From the NCBI RefSeq assembly GCF_022900255.1, contig NZ_JALIRM010000002.1, positions 248,001 through 312,000 on the forward strand: 64,000 bases of DNA, written 5' to 3'. This document shows, one piece after another, positions 26,697 to 34,995 of the stretch; position 1 is the first letter of the stretch, and each line of letters starts with the position of its first letter. Source of the DNA: Lederbergia wuyishanensis. GTDB lineage: Bacteria; Bacillota; Bacilli; Bacillales; Bacillaceae_C. The position numbers and the translations under genes were made by a program. The notes beneath the pieces were generated by a model that saw nothing but the letters and a program-made list of their open reading frames with translations, had not been told where the DNA came from and did not search any database.

Positions 26697-27878
26697 TTAA
26701 TATAATGGAGAAAAATCACTAGTAAGTTTAGAAGCTGATGGTTTGTTATTCGTTGCATCCACACTTACAATCATTATATTAAGATTATACTTTTGGTTAA
26801 TACTATCAACTTCTCTTTCTAAAGCATTCAATTTTTTAAATTCTTTTTCTTCATATACAATTACCATAAAAACAGCATCTTTTATATCCTCAGCCAATAA
26901 ATACTTTACCAGTTGTAAGTTTAGCCCTTGTCTTAATTTAGGATTAGAAGCCAACTTTACTTCGATTAAGATTCTTTCATTTACTCCTCTTGATAGCTTA
27001 AAATCTATTGGACCTCTCCCAATATTCGCTTCTGGTGAAACATCTATGTTATTTGTCTGAAAATATAAGTAACTAGTTGCCATAAAAAGTAGCTGGACTG
27101 CTTTTTCATCCCTTGGCCTATAATTTTCAAACCAAAGAAGTTTATAAGAACCATGATTTATAATTGAATGGACAAAATTATCAATTCCCTTTTTAACGAC
27201 CTTAAAAAAATCATCCTTTATAGTAACCTCGTTAATTTCATCTCCTAATGCCTTTACGCTTAAAAGAGATCTATATTCTTCTTCAATATCAGGAGGCATT
27301 AAATCTACGTAATCTGCTAATACTATACCAAACTGAGATTCAAATTTTTTTGTTGGCATATTTTTAAATATTGATAAATAAAGGGGGACATCTAAAAAGT
27401 CATGATCTTGAAAGCAATTTTCTAAATAAAAATCAAACTCAATCAAATCCTCAATAACCCAATTAGGATCGTTTTCGTCTATATCAGAATATTCCTCTCT
27501 TATCTTAGGTTCAATGTCATAGAAAAATAGACTTTCCCCATCGTTATATGCACGATGATCCTCATCAATATCACTAGATATATTGATAATCGAATATAAA
27601 GCGTATTCATGTAAAGGAGTAAGTGTATGTACAAAATCATCTTTACTCCATAAATATAAATCTTTTGCAGCTTGTCTACACTGTTTTTCTTTAGTCTCAT
27701 AGATTATGTTAGGGAAAATATCAGAAAAATCATCGTCATTAAATTCAAAATAACTCTCAATAAAATCATTTATCTTTTCATTAGCACAACGTAATAAATC
27801 TTCAGTTAAATTAGTATAAATTTTTATCAAACTTTGCTCCCCCTTTGAAAACTGCAAAGCTCTAATAGTCATAATCAT
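26697..27878 (-). CDS. PD-(D/E)XK nuclease-like protein, possible defence gene
   Basis: A 393-aa soluble protein (start ATG 27878; TTG 27911 and ATG 27872 are alternatives, none with a strong ribosome binding site). The N-terminal 270 residues are helical, acidic and unrecognised. The C-terminal part has a candidate PD-(D/E)XK nuclease core: GRGPIDF with Asp292, then LIEVKLA with Glu306 and Lys308, then a helix RQGLNLQLVKYL with the family-typical Gln. It is the only gene in att segment 4-5, and its stop lies only 24 bp from att site 4. Nuclease activity and defence role are inferences. Confidence 0.7.
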   Translation of the reverse strand: MIMTIRALQFSKGEQSLIKIYTNLTEDLLRCANEKINDFIESYFEFNDDDFSDIFPNIIYETKEKQCRQAAKDLYLWSKDDFVHTLTPLHEYALYSIINISSDIDEDHRAYNDGESLFFYDIEPKIREEYSDIDENDPNWVIEDLIEFDFYLENCFQDHDFLDVPLYLSIFKNMPTKKFESQFGIVLADYVDLMPPDIEEEYRSLLSVKALGDEINEVTIKDDFFKVVKKGIDNFVHSIINHGSYKLLWFENYRPRDEKAVQLLFMATSYLYFQTNNIDVSPEANIGRGPIDFKLSRGVNERILIEVKLASNPKLRQGLNLQLVKYLLAEDIKDAVFMVIVYEEKEFKKLNALEREVDSINQKYNLNIMIVSVDATNNKPSASKLTSDFSPLY

Positions 27879-27976
27879 TTTTATTTTATCTCTAAAAAAA
27901 TAGGTAAACAACTTTTGAAAGTATTAATTTTATTTGATACTTTCTTCATCAATTAACATGACTGTTAAATACTTAG

Positions 27977-27994
27977 TTACTTATGATACATCTT
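27977..27994 (-). repeat. SCC-type att site 5 (diverged)
   Basis: Minus-strand reading AAGATGTATCATAAGTAA: the 3' thirteen bases TATCATAAGTAA plus G are conserved, and the five 5' bases differ. A TAAAACCACC block (28010-28019 on the minus strand) replaces the TAAAACCTCA arm of other copies. Confidence 0.65.
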
Positions 27995-28113
27995 CTTTAC
28001 TGGTATAAAGGTGGTTTTAATAATCTTTGTAATTTATATAAGTTCAAAAAACAGTGATTATTCAGAATGGTGTATAATTAGTTGAGGAATATATTTTCAA
28101 GTGAGGGATATGA

Positions 28114-28710
28114 TTGAATAAAACTATTAAAGATTTAATACTCAGTATCGTAGCTTCTTTAATCGCTAGTTTTTTATGGAATTACGCGACTATATCATTT
28201 CAAATGAAAGCTTTTTCTAGAATTGATCAGTTTTTAGAATTGCTTAGTACATATCAATTCATAGGATATTGGTTTGGTTTCCTATTGTTTGTTTTAATAG
28301 CAAAACATCTTATTAGAAATAAAATTGATCAAAAACAGGAACCATTTCCAATGGTATTTTCTATACCTCTTAACTATGACTTTAAAGGTGAAGTAAAATA
28401 TGAAGACTTTTTATGGAAAATAAAAGGAAATAAAAAATCATCACAGTGGTTGCATCGAGATCTATTTGATAAGGAATTGAAAAATGAAGAAGTTGATATT
28501 TCAACAGTAGATGGCCCCTATTGTATTCATGATTATCGTAAAATGAAAGTGAAACGAACATATTTCGGATTTTTTAAATATACCTGCTCAAAATGTGGTT
28601 ATAAAAGGAGATTATTAAAAAATAGTTGGACTTTGGAATGTGAATTAAAAGATGAAATTGAATCTGAACAACGAATGAAAACTAGAAATATTATTGATAC
28701 TAAAAATTAA
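28114..28710 (+). CDS. Membrane-anchored zinc-ribbon-like protein of unknown function
   Basis: A 198-aa protein. Two hydrophobic helices (about residues 7-26 and 48-66) form a membrane anchor. The cytosolic part ends in a ribbon-like pattern: Cys in GPYCIHD, then YTCSKCGYKRR, then LECELKDE. TTG 28114 is the likely start, as GTGAGGG lies 6 nt upstream. No relative is recognised; similar anchor-plus-ribbon proteins occur as orphan cargo of mobile islands. It is the only gene of the rlmH-proximal att segment. Confidence 0.65.
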   Translation: MNKTIKDLILSIVASLIASFLWNYATISFQMKAFSRIDQFLELLSTYQFIGYWFGFLLFVLIAKHLIRNKIDQKQEPFPMVFSIPLNYDFKGEVKYEDFLWKIKGNKKSSQWLHRDLFDKELKNEEVDISTVDGPYCIHDYRKMKVKRTYFGFFKYTCSKCGYKRRLLKNSWTLECELKDEIESEQRMKTRNIIDTKN

Positions 28711-28811
28711 ATGTTGAATTTTGCTTACACAATTTTAATATAAACATGAGTACAACATTAAGGAAATTTTAATTAGAACTTTCTCTTTGTAATTTGCTTC
28801 CTAAAAGGAAA

Positions 28812-28842
28812 GCCTATTCAATATTACCTAATCTTGAATAGG
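28812..28842. terminator. Hairpin downstream of the zinc-ribbon gene
   Basis: A 10-bp perfect stem, GCCTATTCAA (28812-28821) with TTGAATAGGC (28833-28842). The T-run is weak, so termination is likely but not certain. Confidence 0.5.
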
Positions 28843-28870
28843 CACATTACATTTTTCCAAAAAACCCCAC

Positions 28871-28888
28871 TTACTTATGATACGGTTC
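28871..28888 (-). repeat. SCC-type att site 6 (rlmH 3' end)
   Basis: The last six codons of rlmH, GAACCGTATCATAAGTAA, coding Glu-Pro-Tyr-His-Lys-stop. The corresponding S. aureus sequence is the known attB of SCCmec. Integration here restores the gene end, so rlmH stays intact. Confidence 0.85.
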
Positions 28889-29350
28889 CCCCTTAATAAT
28901 CCTAAACGCCCTATACACCTGCTCAACCAATATCAACCTCATCAGCTGATGTGGAAAAGTCATCTTCGAAAAGGACAAACCCTCATCAGCTCGCTTCATC
29001 ACTTCTTCACTCAATCCCAATGATCCACCTATCACAAACACAATCTTGCTCTTACCATATGTAGCAAGATTATCAATCCGCTCGGCGAGTTCTTCGGATG
29101 TTTTCATTTTGCCTTCGATGGCGAGGGCGATGACGTGGGCGTCGGGGTGGATTTTGGAGAGGATGCGGTCGCCTTCTTTGGCTTTGACTTGGAGCATTTC
29201 GTTATCGCTTAGGATTTCGGGGGCTTTTTCGTCTGGGATTTCGATGATTTCTACTTTTGCGTAGGCTGTGAGGCGTTTCAAGTATTCATCGATTCCTTGT
29301 TTTAAGTATTTTTCTTTTAGTTTGCCAACAGTAATGATTGAGATATTCAC
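28871..29350 (-). CDS. rlmH: 23S rRNA (pseudouridine1915-N3)-methyltransferase RlmH
   Basis: A complete 159-aa SPOUT methyltransferase (OrfX/YydA). It methylates pseudouridine 1915 in helix 69 of 23S rRNA using S-adenosylmethionine. The knot region [13 protein letters not shown] and the C-terminal [10 protein letters not shown] are intact, and the length is standard. The 3' end doubles as the integration site of the neighbouring cassettes. It reads toward the island, in the same relation as orfX to SCCmec. Confidence 0.97.
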   Translation of the reverse strand: MNISIITVGKLKEKYLKQGIDEYLKRLTAYAKVEIIEIPDEKAPEILSDNEMLQVKAKEGDRILSKIHPDAHVIALAIEGKMKTSEELAERIDNLATYGKSKIVFVIGGSLGLSEEVMKRADEGLSFSKMTFPHQLMRLILVEQVYRAFRIIKGEPYHK

Positions 29351-29546
29351 AATGGTTTTCCTCTCTCCATTAACGGGTATTGGTTAAAACACAGTTTTTC
29401 CACAAATCTTAACTGAATGTATCTATTTTTTAGGTCTAATTGCCTGAAACTTTAGTTATAAACATATTACACACATATTACAAACAAGTTATGCACAATA
29501 GTTATCCACATATCCCCAAAAGGTATCCACATTTTGTAGGCGAATA

Positions 29547-29705
29547 TTAGTTCCCCACAATATATGCAGCTGGATTTCTACAATATTCACAGGTTGTGGA
29601 TAATTCTCCTTCTGTTTTGATCTCCTCTAAAATGGGTGCTGTTTCGTATTCATCTACGACGATATCCAGTGCTAACTCTACATGTTCCTTACAACAATAA
29701 ATCAT
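29547..29705 (-). CDS. CxxH/CxxC small zinc-binding-type protein
   Basis: A 52-aa protein with Cys4/Cys5-Lys-Glu-His8 at the start and Cys39-x-x-Cys42 near the end, matching the small Bacillus family called CxxH/CxxC (BA_5709 type). It probably binds one zinc; its function is unknown. ATG 29705 follows AGAAGGA by 7 nt. It is embedded in the DnaA-box cluster, and one TTATCCACA box lies within its coding sequence. The gene sits upstream of rlmH on the same strand. Confidence 0.75.
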   Translation of the reverse strand: MIYCCKEHVELALDIVVDEYETAPILEEIKTEGELSTTCEYCRNPAAYIVGN

Positions 29706-29832
29706 CTTACATCCTTCTTTCTATTATGTTTACCTTACTTTTTCACAATGACTATCCACATATTCTTTTTTCTATCCACTTGTGGCGCAGTTTAACAATA
29801 TTATTTATCCACAAACCATTGTATCACTAAGT

Positions 29833-29868
29833 AAAAAAGCGAGAAAGCCACTGTATGCTTTCTCGCTT
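29833..29868 (-). terminator. Terminator of htrA
   Basis: A 12-bp stem, AAGCGAGAAAGC (29837-29848) with GCTTTCTCGCTT (29857-29868). The minus strand then continues TTTT, just past the htrA stop. Confidence 0.9.
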
Positions 29869-29879
29869 CATTATCCACA

Positions 29880-31094
29880 CTACATGCGTGTTTCGTCCGT
29901 CAGTTTTAAAGTTACTTCTTCTTTCTTGCCGCCTCTGTAATAAGTGACTTTCATGGAATCGCCGACTTTTTTCTTGTTATATAAATATTTTCTTAGTTCT
30001 ACGACGTCAGCCACTTGTTCACTATCGAGTTGGACGATAACATCCATTTCCTTTAATCCAGCCTTATCAGCAGGGGAATTTGGCACAATGGATTCAATCA
30101 TGATTCCTTCTGTTACGTCATGAGGCAGTTTCAATGTTTGTTGTTGATGATATGCAGAAATTTCGGCTACATTTCGAAGTGTAACTCCCATTGCAGGGCG
30201 CTTCACTTTTCCAAATGCTTCAAGATCTTCAATGATTGGAACGACATAGTTGATTGGAATGGAAAATCCGATTCCTTCAACAGCACTTTGGGCAATTTTC
30301 ATGGAGTTGATTCCTACGACTTGACCCGCGATATTAACTAACGCTCCCCCACTATTCCCTGGGTTGATAGCTGCATCCGTTTGGATAACTTCCGCGTTCC
30401 AGTCAGGCATTCCGTCATTGTTGATATCAACTGGAACCGCACGATTTACTCCTGAAATAATCCCCTGTGTAACTGATCCAGAAAATTGCAGTCCTAATGG
30501 ATTTCCTATTGCAAGTACGGGTTCACCGATTTTCAACGCATCAGAATCTCCAAATTCGTTCACTTGGTCATTGGGAATCCCTTTTGAATCAATTTCAACA
30601 ACGGCTAAATCAGACCACACATCTGTACCTCTTAACCTTGCAGCTACCTTCGTTCCGTCCTGCAATGTCACTTCTAATTGGTTGGCACCTTCAACAACGT
30701 GGTTGTTCGTTACGATGTATGCTTTGTCTCCAGCCTTTTTATAAATGACTCCGGAACCAACACCTGCTTCTTGTTCTCCACCTGATGATGACCAGAAGTT
30801 GGCTGATTGAATATTCGTGATCCCAACTACTCCCTTACCTGCTTTAGCAACGGCTTTCGTCACATCCGTCGTCACATCAAGTGATAGATTTTTCGTTACG
30901 TTATTGTTTGAAGCTCCTTGATTCGTTTCAATTCGTGCAGTACTTACGTCCGATTGGTTGTTGCCAAAAATATACGGATAGATAATAGCAACGAGTAAGG
31001 CTCCTATAATTCCACCTATCAGCCCAGTAAAGAAACCCGATCTTCCTCGTTTCCTTTGATAGCGGTTCGGGCTGTGATCATCGTAAAATCCCAT
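29880..31094 (-). CDS. htrA: HtrA-type membrane serine protease with PDZ domain
   Basis: A 404-aa protein. A basic N-terminus and one membrane helix (about 21-43) anchor it with the catalytic part outside. The trypsin-like domain has His132, Asp162 and Ser248 (GNSGGA), and one PDZ domain lies at about 300-395. It degrades or refolds damaged secreted proteins. In B. subtilis the orthologue (YyxA/HtrC) directly follows yycJ in the walRK operon. Here about 3.9 kb of other genes intervene, so it must have its own promoter. AAGGTG precedes ATG 31094. Confidence 0.93.
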   Translation of the reverse strand: MGFYDDHSPNRYQRKRGRSGFFTGLIGGIIGALLVAIIYPYIFGNNQSDVSTARIETNQGASNNNVTKNLSLDVTTDVTKAVAKAGKGVVGITNIQSANFWSSSGGEQEAGVGSGVIYKKAGDKAYIVTNNHVVEGANQLEVTLQDGTKVAARLRGTDVWSDLAVVEIDSKGIPNDQVNEFGDSDALKIGEPVLAIGNPLGLQFSGSVTQGIISGVNRAVPVDINNDGMPDWNAEVIQTDAAINPGNSGGALVNIAGQVVGINSMKIAQSAVEGIGFSIPINYVVPIIEDLEAFGKVKRPAMGVTLRNVAEISAYHQQQTLKLPHDVTEGIMIESIVPNSPADKAGLKEMDVIVQLDSEQVADVVELRKYLYNKKKVGDSMKVTYYRGGKKEEVTLKLTDETRM

Positions 31095-31434
31095 AAAACA
31101 CCTTCCCTTTCTATAGCTCCATACCTCTTAGTTTGCCTTTCTAAGTACATATTATAATGATTTGAAAATAAAATAACAAAATATTAAACCAACAGAGAGT
31201 AGACTTTTCATCAGTGTATAGAAGATGTTAACTCGTTTGGATGGTATCAAAAAGTCCATCGCTAGTTAAGAATCGCACCCGTTCGTATTGAAGAAACTAC
31301 TGCATATTGTTTTCGAAATGTGCAATAAAATCGACTTAATTCCGTATAGCTATTGGCATCCACCTCAATAATAATTCAATAAATTTACAAATTATTTCAC
31401 TATTACAGTCATGTATCGATGATAAGGTAGAAGT
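31095..31434. other. Divergent intergenic region htrA-nos
   Basis: 340 bp of AT-rich sequence holding the promoters of the divergently transcribed htrA and nos genes. I see no inverted repeat or known operator clear enough to call. Confidence 0.4.
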
Positions 31435-32571
31435 ATGGAGTTGATACTATTGGTTCAGTCTACTAAAATAAATAATTTACTACTTGAAGCAATACAATTT
31501 ATAGAAAGTTGTTACGATGAACTTGGAATGCCTGAAGCAAAAAAATTAAAACGAATTCAAGAAATAAAAAATGAAATAAATGTTACTGGAACTTATGTTC
31601 ATACGACTTTTGAATTAACACACGGAGCAAAAATGGCTTGGCGTAACAGTAATCGTTGTATTGGACGATTACTCTGGGATACGCTACATGTTTTTGATGC
31701 GCGAGATGTACTCATAGCAGAAGATGCATATAAAAAAATAGTTAACCATATTGATTTTGCAACAAATGATGGGAAAATCCGATCTGCAATTACAATTTTT
31801 GCTCCTCGAAGAAATGGAAAGGATCCTATCAGAATTTGGAACCATCAATTATTACGTTATGCCGGATACAAAGAGGACGATAAAATAATTGGTGATTCAA
31901 CATCTATCAAGCTGACCAAAATGTGCGAAAGAATGGGATGGCAAGGGCACAAAACTTCCTTTGATATTCTTCCTCTAGTTATCCAAGAATCAGGGAAAAA
32001 ACCTAAATTATTTAGAATTCCCAATGAAATCATTAAAGAAGTTCCGATAACTCACCCACAACTTGATGGTTTTAACGAGCTAGGTGTAAAGTGGTATGCT
32101 GTTCCAATTATTTCAGACATGCGTTTAGAGATAGGCGGAATTGATTACCCTATGGCCCCGTTTAATGGTTGGTATATGGGCACTGAGATTGGAGCAAGAA
32201 ACTTAGCGGATCCAGACCGCTATAATTTATTACCTAAAATTGCTGAAATAATGGGATTAGATACAAATTCAAATCAATCTCTATGGATTGACAAAGCTTT
32301 AGTTGAATTAAATTTTGCGGTATTACATTCTTATCAAAAAGCTGGTGTAACCCTTGTTGACCATCATACTGCAGCAAAGCAATTTAAAAAATTTGAAGAA
32401 AATGAAATGAAAAATGGTCGAACTATCACAGGCAATTGGGCATGGCTTATTCCACCAATATCACCTGCTTCAACTCACATTTTTCATAATCAATATAAAA
32501 ATGACACGTTAACTCCAAACTACTTTTATCAAGAGAAACCTCAGGAAATCTATACGGACAGTCCCAAATAA
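31435..32571 (+). CDS. nos: Nitric oxide synthase oxygenase
   Basis: A 378-aa bacterial NOS oxygenase domain. The haem-ligating Cys75 lies in WRNSNRCIGR and the arginine-binding Glu251 in GWYMGTEIG. NOS converts L-arginine to citrulline and NO with pterin or folate and an external flavodoxin or reductase, since no reductase domain is fused. AGAAG precedes ATG 31435; TTG 31450 is an alternative. It is monocistronic and inserted between htrA and the yycJ-wal genes on the opposite strand. Confidence 0.94.
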   Translation: MELILLVQSTKINNLLLEAIQFIESCYDELGMPEAKKLKRIQEIKNEINVTGTYVHTTFELTHGAKMAWRNSNRCIGRLLWDTLHVFDARDVLIAEDAYKKIVNHIDFATNDGKIRSAITIFAPRRNGKDPIRIWNHQLLRYAGYKEDDKIIGDSTSIKLTKMCERMGWQGHKTSFDILPLVIQESGKKPKLFRIPNEIIKEVPITHPQLDGFNELGVKWYAVPIISDMRLEIGGIDYPMAPFNGWYMGTEIGARNLADPDRYNLLPKIAEIMGLDTNSNQSLWIDKALVELNFAVLHSYQKAGVTLVDHHTAAKQFKKFEENEMKNGRTITGNWAWLIPPISPASTHIFHNQYKNDTLTPNYFYQEKPQEIYTDSPK

Positions 32572-33088
32572 TTATCTCGTTGTCTTTCAATTAAGTTAGT
32601 TCTTTGAGTTTTAAATATTTTAGATTACAAAAGCAAATTATGATTCGAGATCAATAATAAAATTGATCTCTTATCATTTTTAAACATATTTTCACACTCT
32701 TCCTTATGTTGGATTTTTTGTCTAATGATCTTCATTACCGAACTGTTTCGCATTATCCCTCAACTAACATGCCTATATCAGCAAGGAAAAGATGCCTTTT
32801 CGAACGTAATACTTAGTTCTGAATCGATCTCTTCCTGTTCCTCAAATGTTGTCTCTATATCTCTTCCTTTTTTAAAACTTCAATTCGTTCTTTGTGGTTC
32901 CTATATTGTTCATCCCATTCCTTGAATAAAGTTTCTTTTGTATATGATTTTAGTGGCACACTGATTCCTCCATTACTACGTCACATTTTATGTCTTATGT
33001 CCGTTCATACTGATTCAGGTGCTTCTCCTCTAAGCCATGCATATTTTTTCCTCTCTTACAGAGACTGATAAAAAACTTGGAGGAAAAT
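32572..33088. other. Intergenic region with a broken small gene
   Basis: About 500 bp. The only coding signal is a frameshifted small minus-strand frame (listed separately at 32778-32959). GGAGG at 33079-33083 is the ribosome binding site of the following Spo0E-like gene. Confidence 0.35.
32778..32959 (-). pseudogene. Possible frameshifted small gene, about 60 codons
   Basis: From GTG 32959, preceded by GGAGG, a frame reads VPLKSYTKETLFKEWDEQYR and on to IEVLKK. It then meets TAG, while the next frame continues RDIETTFEEQEEIDSELS to a stop at 32778. The charged, helical composition is coherent across the break, suggesting one lost base in an A-run. The product is unrecognised. Confidence 0.3.
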
Positions 33089-33259
33089 ATGAAGAATAAA
33101 CAAATTGAAGAGCTCAGTCAACAAATTCAACATTTAAGAAAGCAACTTAATGAACTTGCAAAAGCTAAAGTTCTATCAGACCCGGAAGTTATAGAAACAA
33201 GCCAAAAGCTGGATGGTTTATTAAATGATTTTGAGCTTCTGATAAAAACGAAAGAATAA
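33089..33259 (+). CDS. Spo0E-like aspartyl-phosphate phosphatase
   Basis: A 56-aa helical hairpin protein with the family signature SQKLDGLLNDF. Spo0E proteins dephosphorylate Spo0A~P and so delay sporulation. ATG 33089 has GGAGG 5 nt upstream; the in-frame TTG at 33077 overlaps the ribosome binding site and is rejected. It lies in the block inserted between htrA and yycJ. A longer Spo0E-like gene is at 63610-63972. Confidence 0.85.
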   Translation: MKNKQIEELSQQIQHLRKQLNELAKAKVLSDPEVIETSQKLDGLLNDFELLIKTKE

Positions 33260-33367
33260 ATTTGCTTAATACTGAAAATCTTCTTGGAGAGGATTCTCCC
33301 TTTTATGCGTTTTGTTTTCGAATTGTTCATTAACGGTTAGATATTCTAAAGCCTATCATTTGACCAG

Positions 33368-33613
33368 CTATTCTTCTTGAACGAACTTCACCTTATTATG
33401 TCCACAATTGTTACAGTACATTAAATGAGGACAAATCTGATCTTTCGCTGTATTGGGATAGCCATCAGCCATTTTTACAGTTTCTTGATCATTATAATGA
33501 CCATAAGGGTCTAAAAAATCGGATACCTTACCTGAGTCTTCTAATCGAGCATTACATTCTGAACAATATATTTCTAATTCTTTAAACGAGTTACATATAG
33601 GGCACATAGCCAT
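33368..33613 (-). CDS. Small zinc-ribbon protein
   Basis: An 81-aa protein with four Cys pairs or Cys-His sets: CPIC near the start, CSEC, then CPHLMYCNNCGHNK near the end, so probably two zinc sites. ATG 33613 follows GGAGTG by about 8 nt. No known function. It sits alone between two convergent or unrelated genes. Confidence 0.65.
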   Translation of the reverse strand: MAMCPICNSFKELEIYCSECNARLEDSGKVSDFLDPYGHYNDQETVKMADGYPNTAKDQICPHLMYCNNCGHNKVKFVQEE

Positions 33614-33848
33614 CAGTATCACTCCTTTTTGCTTTCTAATTAGTATCCAATTCTTTAATTGTTACTATGTAGCAGACAAAAAGGTTTCTAATTAAATTCA
33701 CGAGGATAACTGAAAAAGACACAATTCCTTGTACAAGAATTCCGTCCTTATTGATGTATAACAGTTTCAAATTTATTGCACAGTATCTACGTTTTTGTAT
33801 TCACAAATATGTTTCTTCATTTGAAAAAAATCTCGGTTTTAATAAAGG

Positions 33849-34769
33849 TCATCCAATGTGTTTTGCCTTCATTTCACCCTGAATGATATCTACTGCTTCT
33901 TCAAACATCTCTCTATTATTTCTATTTAGGCCTTCCAATAATAGTACAACGTTATCAGCTGTCAGGAAAAAAGAGAGCTTTTCGTACTTTTCTTGAACGT
34001 TTTCTTCCTCTCTCAGTTCCATCACTTTTTTTGTAAATTCTTCTCCACACTCTTCCAACAAATATAAATATTCATAATCTGGGTCACCAATCTTTATGTC
34101 ACCAAAATCGATGATTCCAGTTAATTCTTGCCTCTTTTGATCAAATAATAAATGGTCCATCGATAAATCAGCATGAAGGAGCTTAGGTGAATATGTGAAA
34201 TGGTTTGTATTTTTCAGGTATGCTTCAAATTGAAAAGTAATATATATTTGCAAATCTTTATTGATTTTAGTAAAGGCTTTTTCCTTCACCTCATTAAAAA
34301 TGTCCAAGTAATATTGATAGAAATTCTTTTCAGGTATATTTAATTTTCTCGCCTGATCAACGCTGAATAAACTGATCTGATTCATAAACTCAGCTATTTG
34401 ATGGGCGATTTTATTCTTTGTTTCTAATGGTAATGAGCGAAATAGTTGTTCATCCATGGGCTCTCCTGGCAATATTCTATAGCCGACAAAAGGATAACCA
34501 TTATCTTGTTTTCCACAATAAATAAATTCCGGTATGTTTAGTGAAATATGTTTTATTAGGTTCGGCAACGCCTTTATTTCTTTTTCTGTATCAATGGCTC
34601 CATCTTTTTCTTTTGGAAATCGAAATACGATTTCATGATTGATCAGATAGCAACGACTCATCCAGCCCTCACCAAGTTGCATGATATGATTAATTTTCAT
34701 GTTTTCAAAATTACTTATAATCATATTCTTAACCCACTCAAACTCAGCAATCTCGATACTGCTAATCAT
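33849..34769 (-). CDS. Aminoglycoside phosphotransferase-family kinase
   Basis: A 306-aa protein-kinase-like phosphotransferase. The catalytic loop reads LLHADLSMDHLLFD (about 197-210), followed by the metal-binding IIDFGD. The N-lobe has a GEGWMSRCYLI glycine-rich turn. It resembles APH(2'')-type and related orphan kinases found in Bacillus chromosomes. The substrate could be an aminoglycoside or an unrelated small alcohol, and resistance cannot be claimed from sequence alone. AAAGGAGA precedes ATG 34769. Confidence 0.8.
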   Translation of the reverse strand: MISSIEIAEFEWVKNMIISNFENMKINHIMQLGEGWMSRCYLINHEIVFRFPKEKDGAIDTEKEIKALPNLIKHISLNIPEFIYCGKQDNGYPFVGYRILPGEPMDEQLFRSLPLETKNKIAHQIAEFMNQISLFSVDQARKLNIPEKNFYQYYLDIFNEVKEKAFTKINKDLQIYITFQFEAYLKNTNHFTYSPKLLHADLSMDHLLFDQKRQELTGIIDFGDIKIGDPDYEYLYLLEECGEEFTKKVMELREEENVQEKYEKLSFFLTADNVVLLLEGLNRNNREMFEEAVDIIQGEMKAKHIG

Positions 34770-34949
34770 CTTAATTAGTCTCCTTTAAAATTGTGGCCAT
34801 TTCCATTTTCAATAAAATCTCTTAGTATCTTGTAAAAAAGTATTTCGTTCCACTCCAAAAATCATTACACATCTAAATTCTAAATTTTTACCCAATATCC
34901 TGCTTTTTCTCTTAATAAAAATCAACGTTCCCGTTTAAGCACAAACAAA

Positions 34950-34995
34950 AAAAAACGAATACACCCAGGCCCAATTCCCGAATGTCTTCGTTCTT
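34950..34995 (-). terminator. Terminator of the walRK-yycHIJ operon
   Basis: On the minus strand AACGAAGACA (34983-34992) pairs with TGTATTCGTT (34954-34963), followed by a run of Ts (34947-34955 on the plus strand as As). It lies 25 bp past the yycJ stop, so the operon ends here instead of running on into htrA. Confidence 0.7.

Larger units (their letters stand above)
10567..28888 (-). mobile_element. Composite SCC-like cassette array at the 3' end of rlmH
   Basis: Six same-orientation copies of the 18-bp rlmH 3' terminus delimit five head-to-tail segments of 3681, 3018, 9389, 1322 and 894 bp (start-to-start). In staphylococci this sequence is attB for SCC elements, which leave it duplicated at each end. 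Several copies are flanked by inverted AACCTCA/TGAGGTT, like SCC termini. Cargo changes completely from segment to segment. No ccr recombinase, mec or other SCC core gene is present, so the array would be either fossil or mobilised in trans. Array identity is seen in the sequence; mobility is inferred. Confidence 0.7.
29395..29879. promoter_or_regulatory. Cluster of DnaA boxes between rlmH and htrA
   Basis: Perfect TTATCCACA boxes occur at 29502-29510, 29805-29813 and 29871-29879, plus an inverted one at 29595-29603. Near-matches are at 29489 (TTATGCACA), 29523 (GTATCCACA), 29752 (CTATCCACA) and 29395 (TTTTTCCACA). DnaA-box clusters near yydA (rlmH) are, as I recall, known in B. subtilis to titrate DnaA close to oriC. 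No DnaA gene or DNA-unwinding element is present, so this is a titration or regulatory cluster rather than the origin. Confidence 0.7.

Noticed and set aside
29395-29879. Chromosomal origin oriC
   Set aside because: DnaA boxes are present, but there is no dnaA/dnaN, no clear AT-rich unwinding element, and rlmH-adjacent clusters are known apart from oriC.
33849-34769. Aminoglycoside resistance gene
   Set aside because: The family fold is clear, but chromosomal orphan kinases of this family often act on other substrates; resistance is not claimed.
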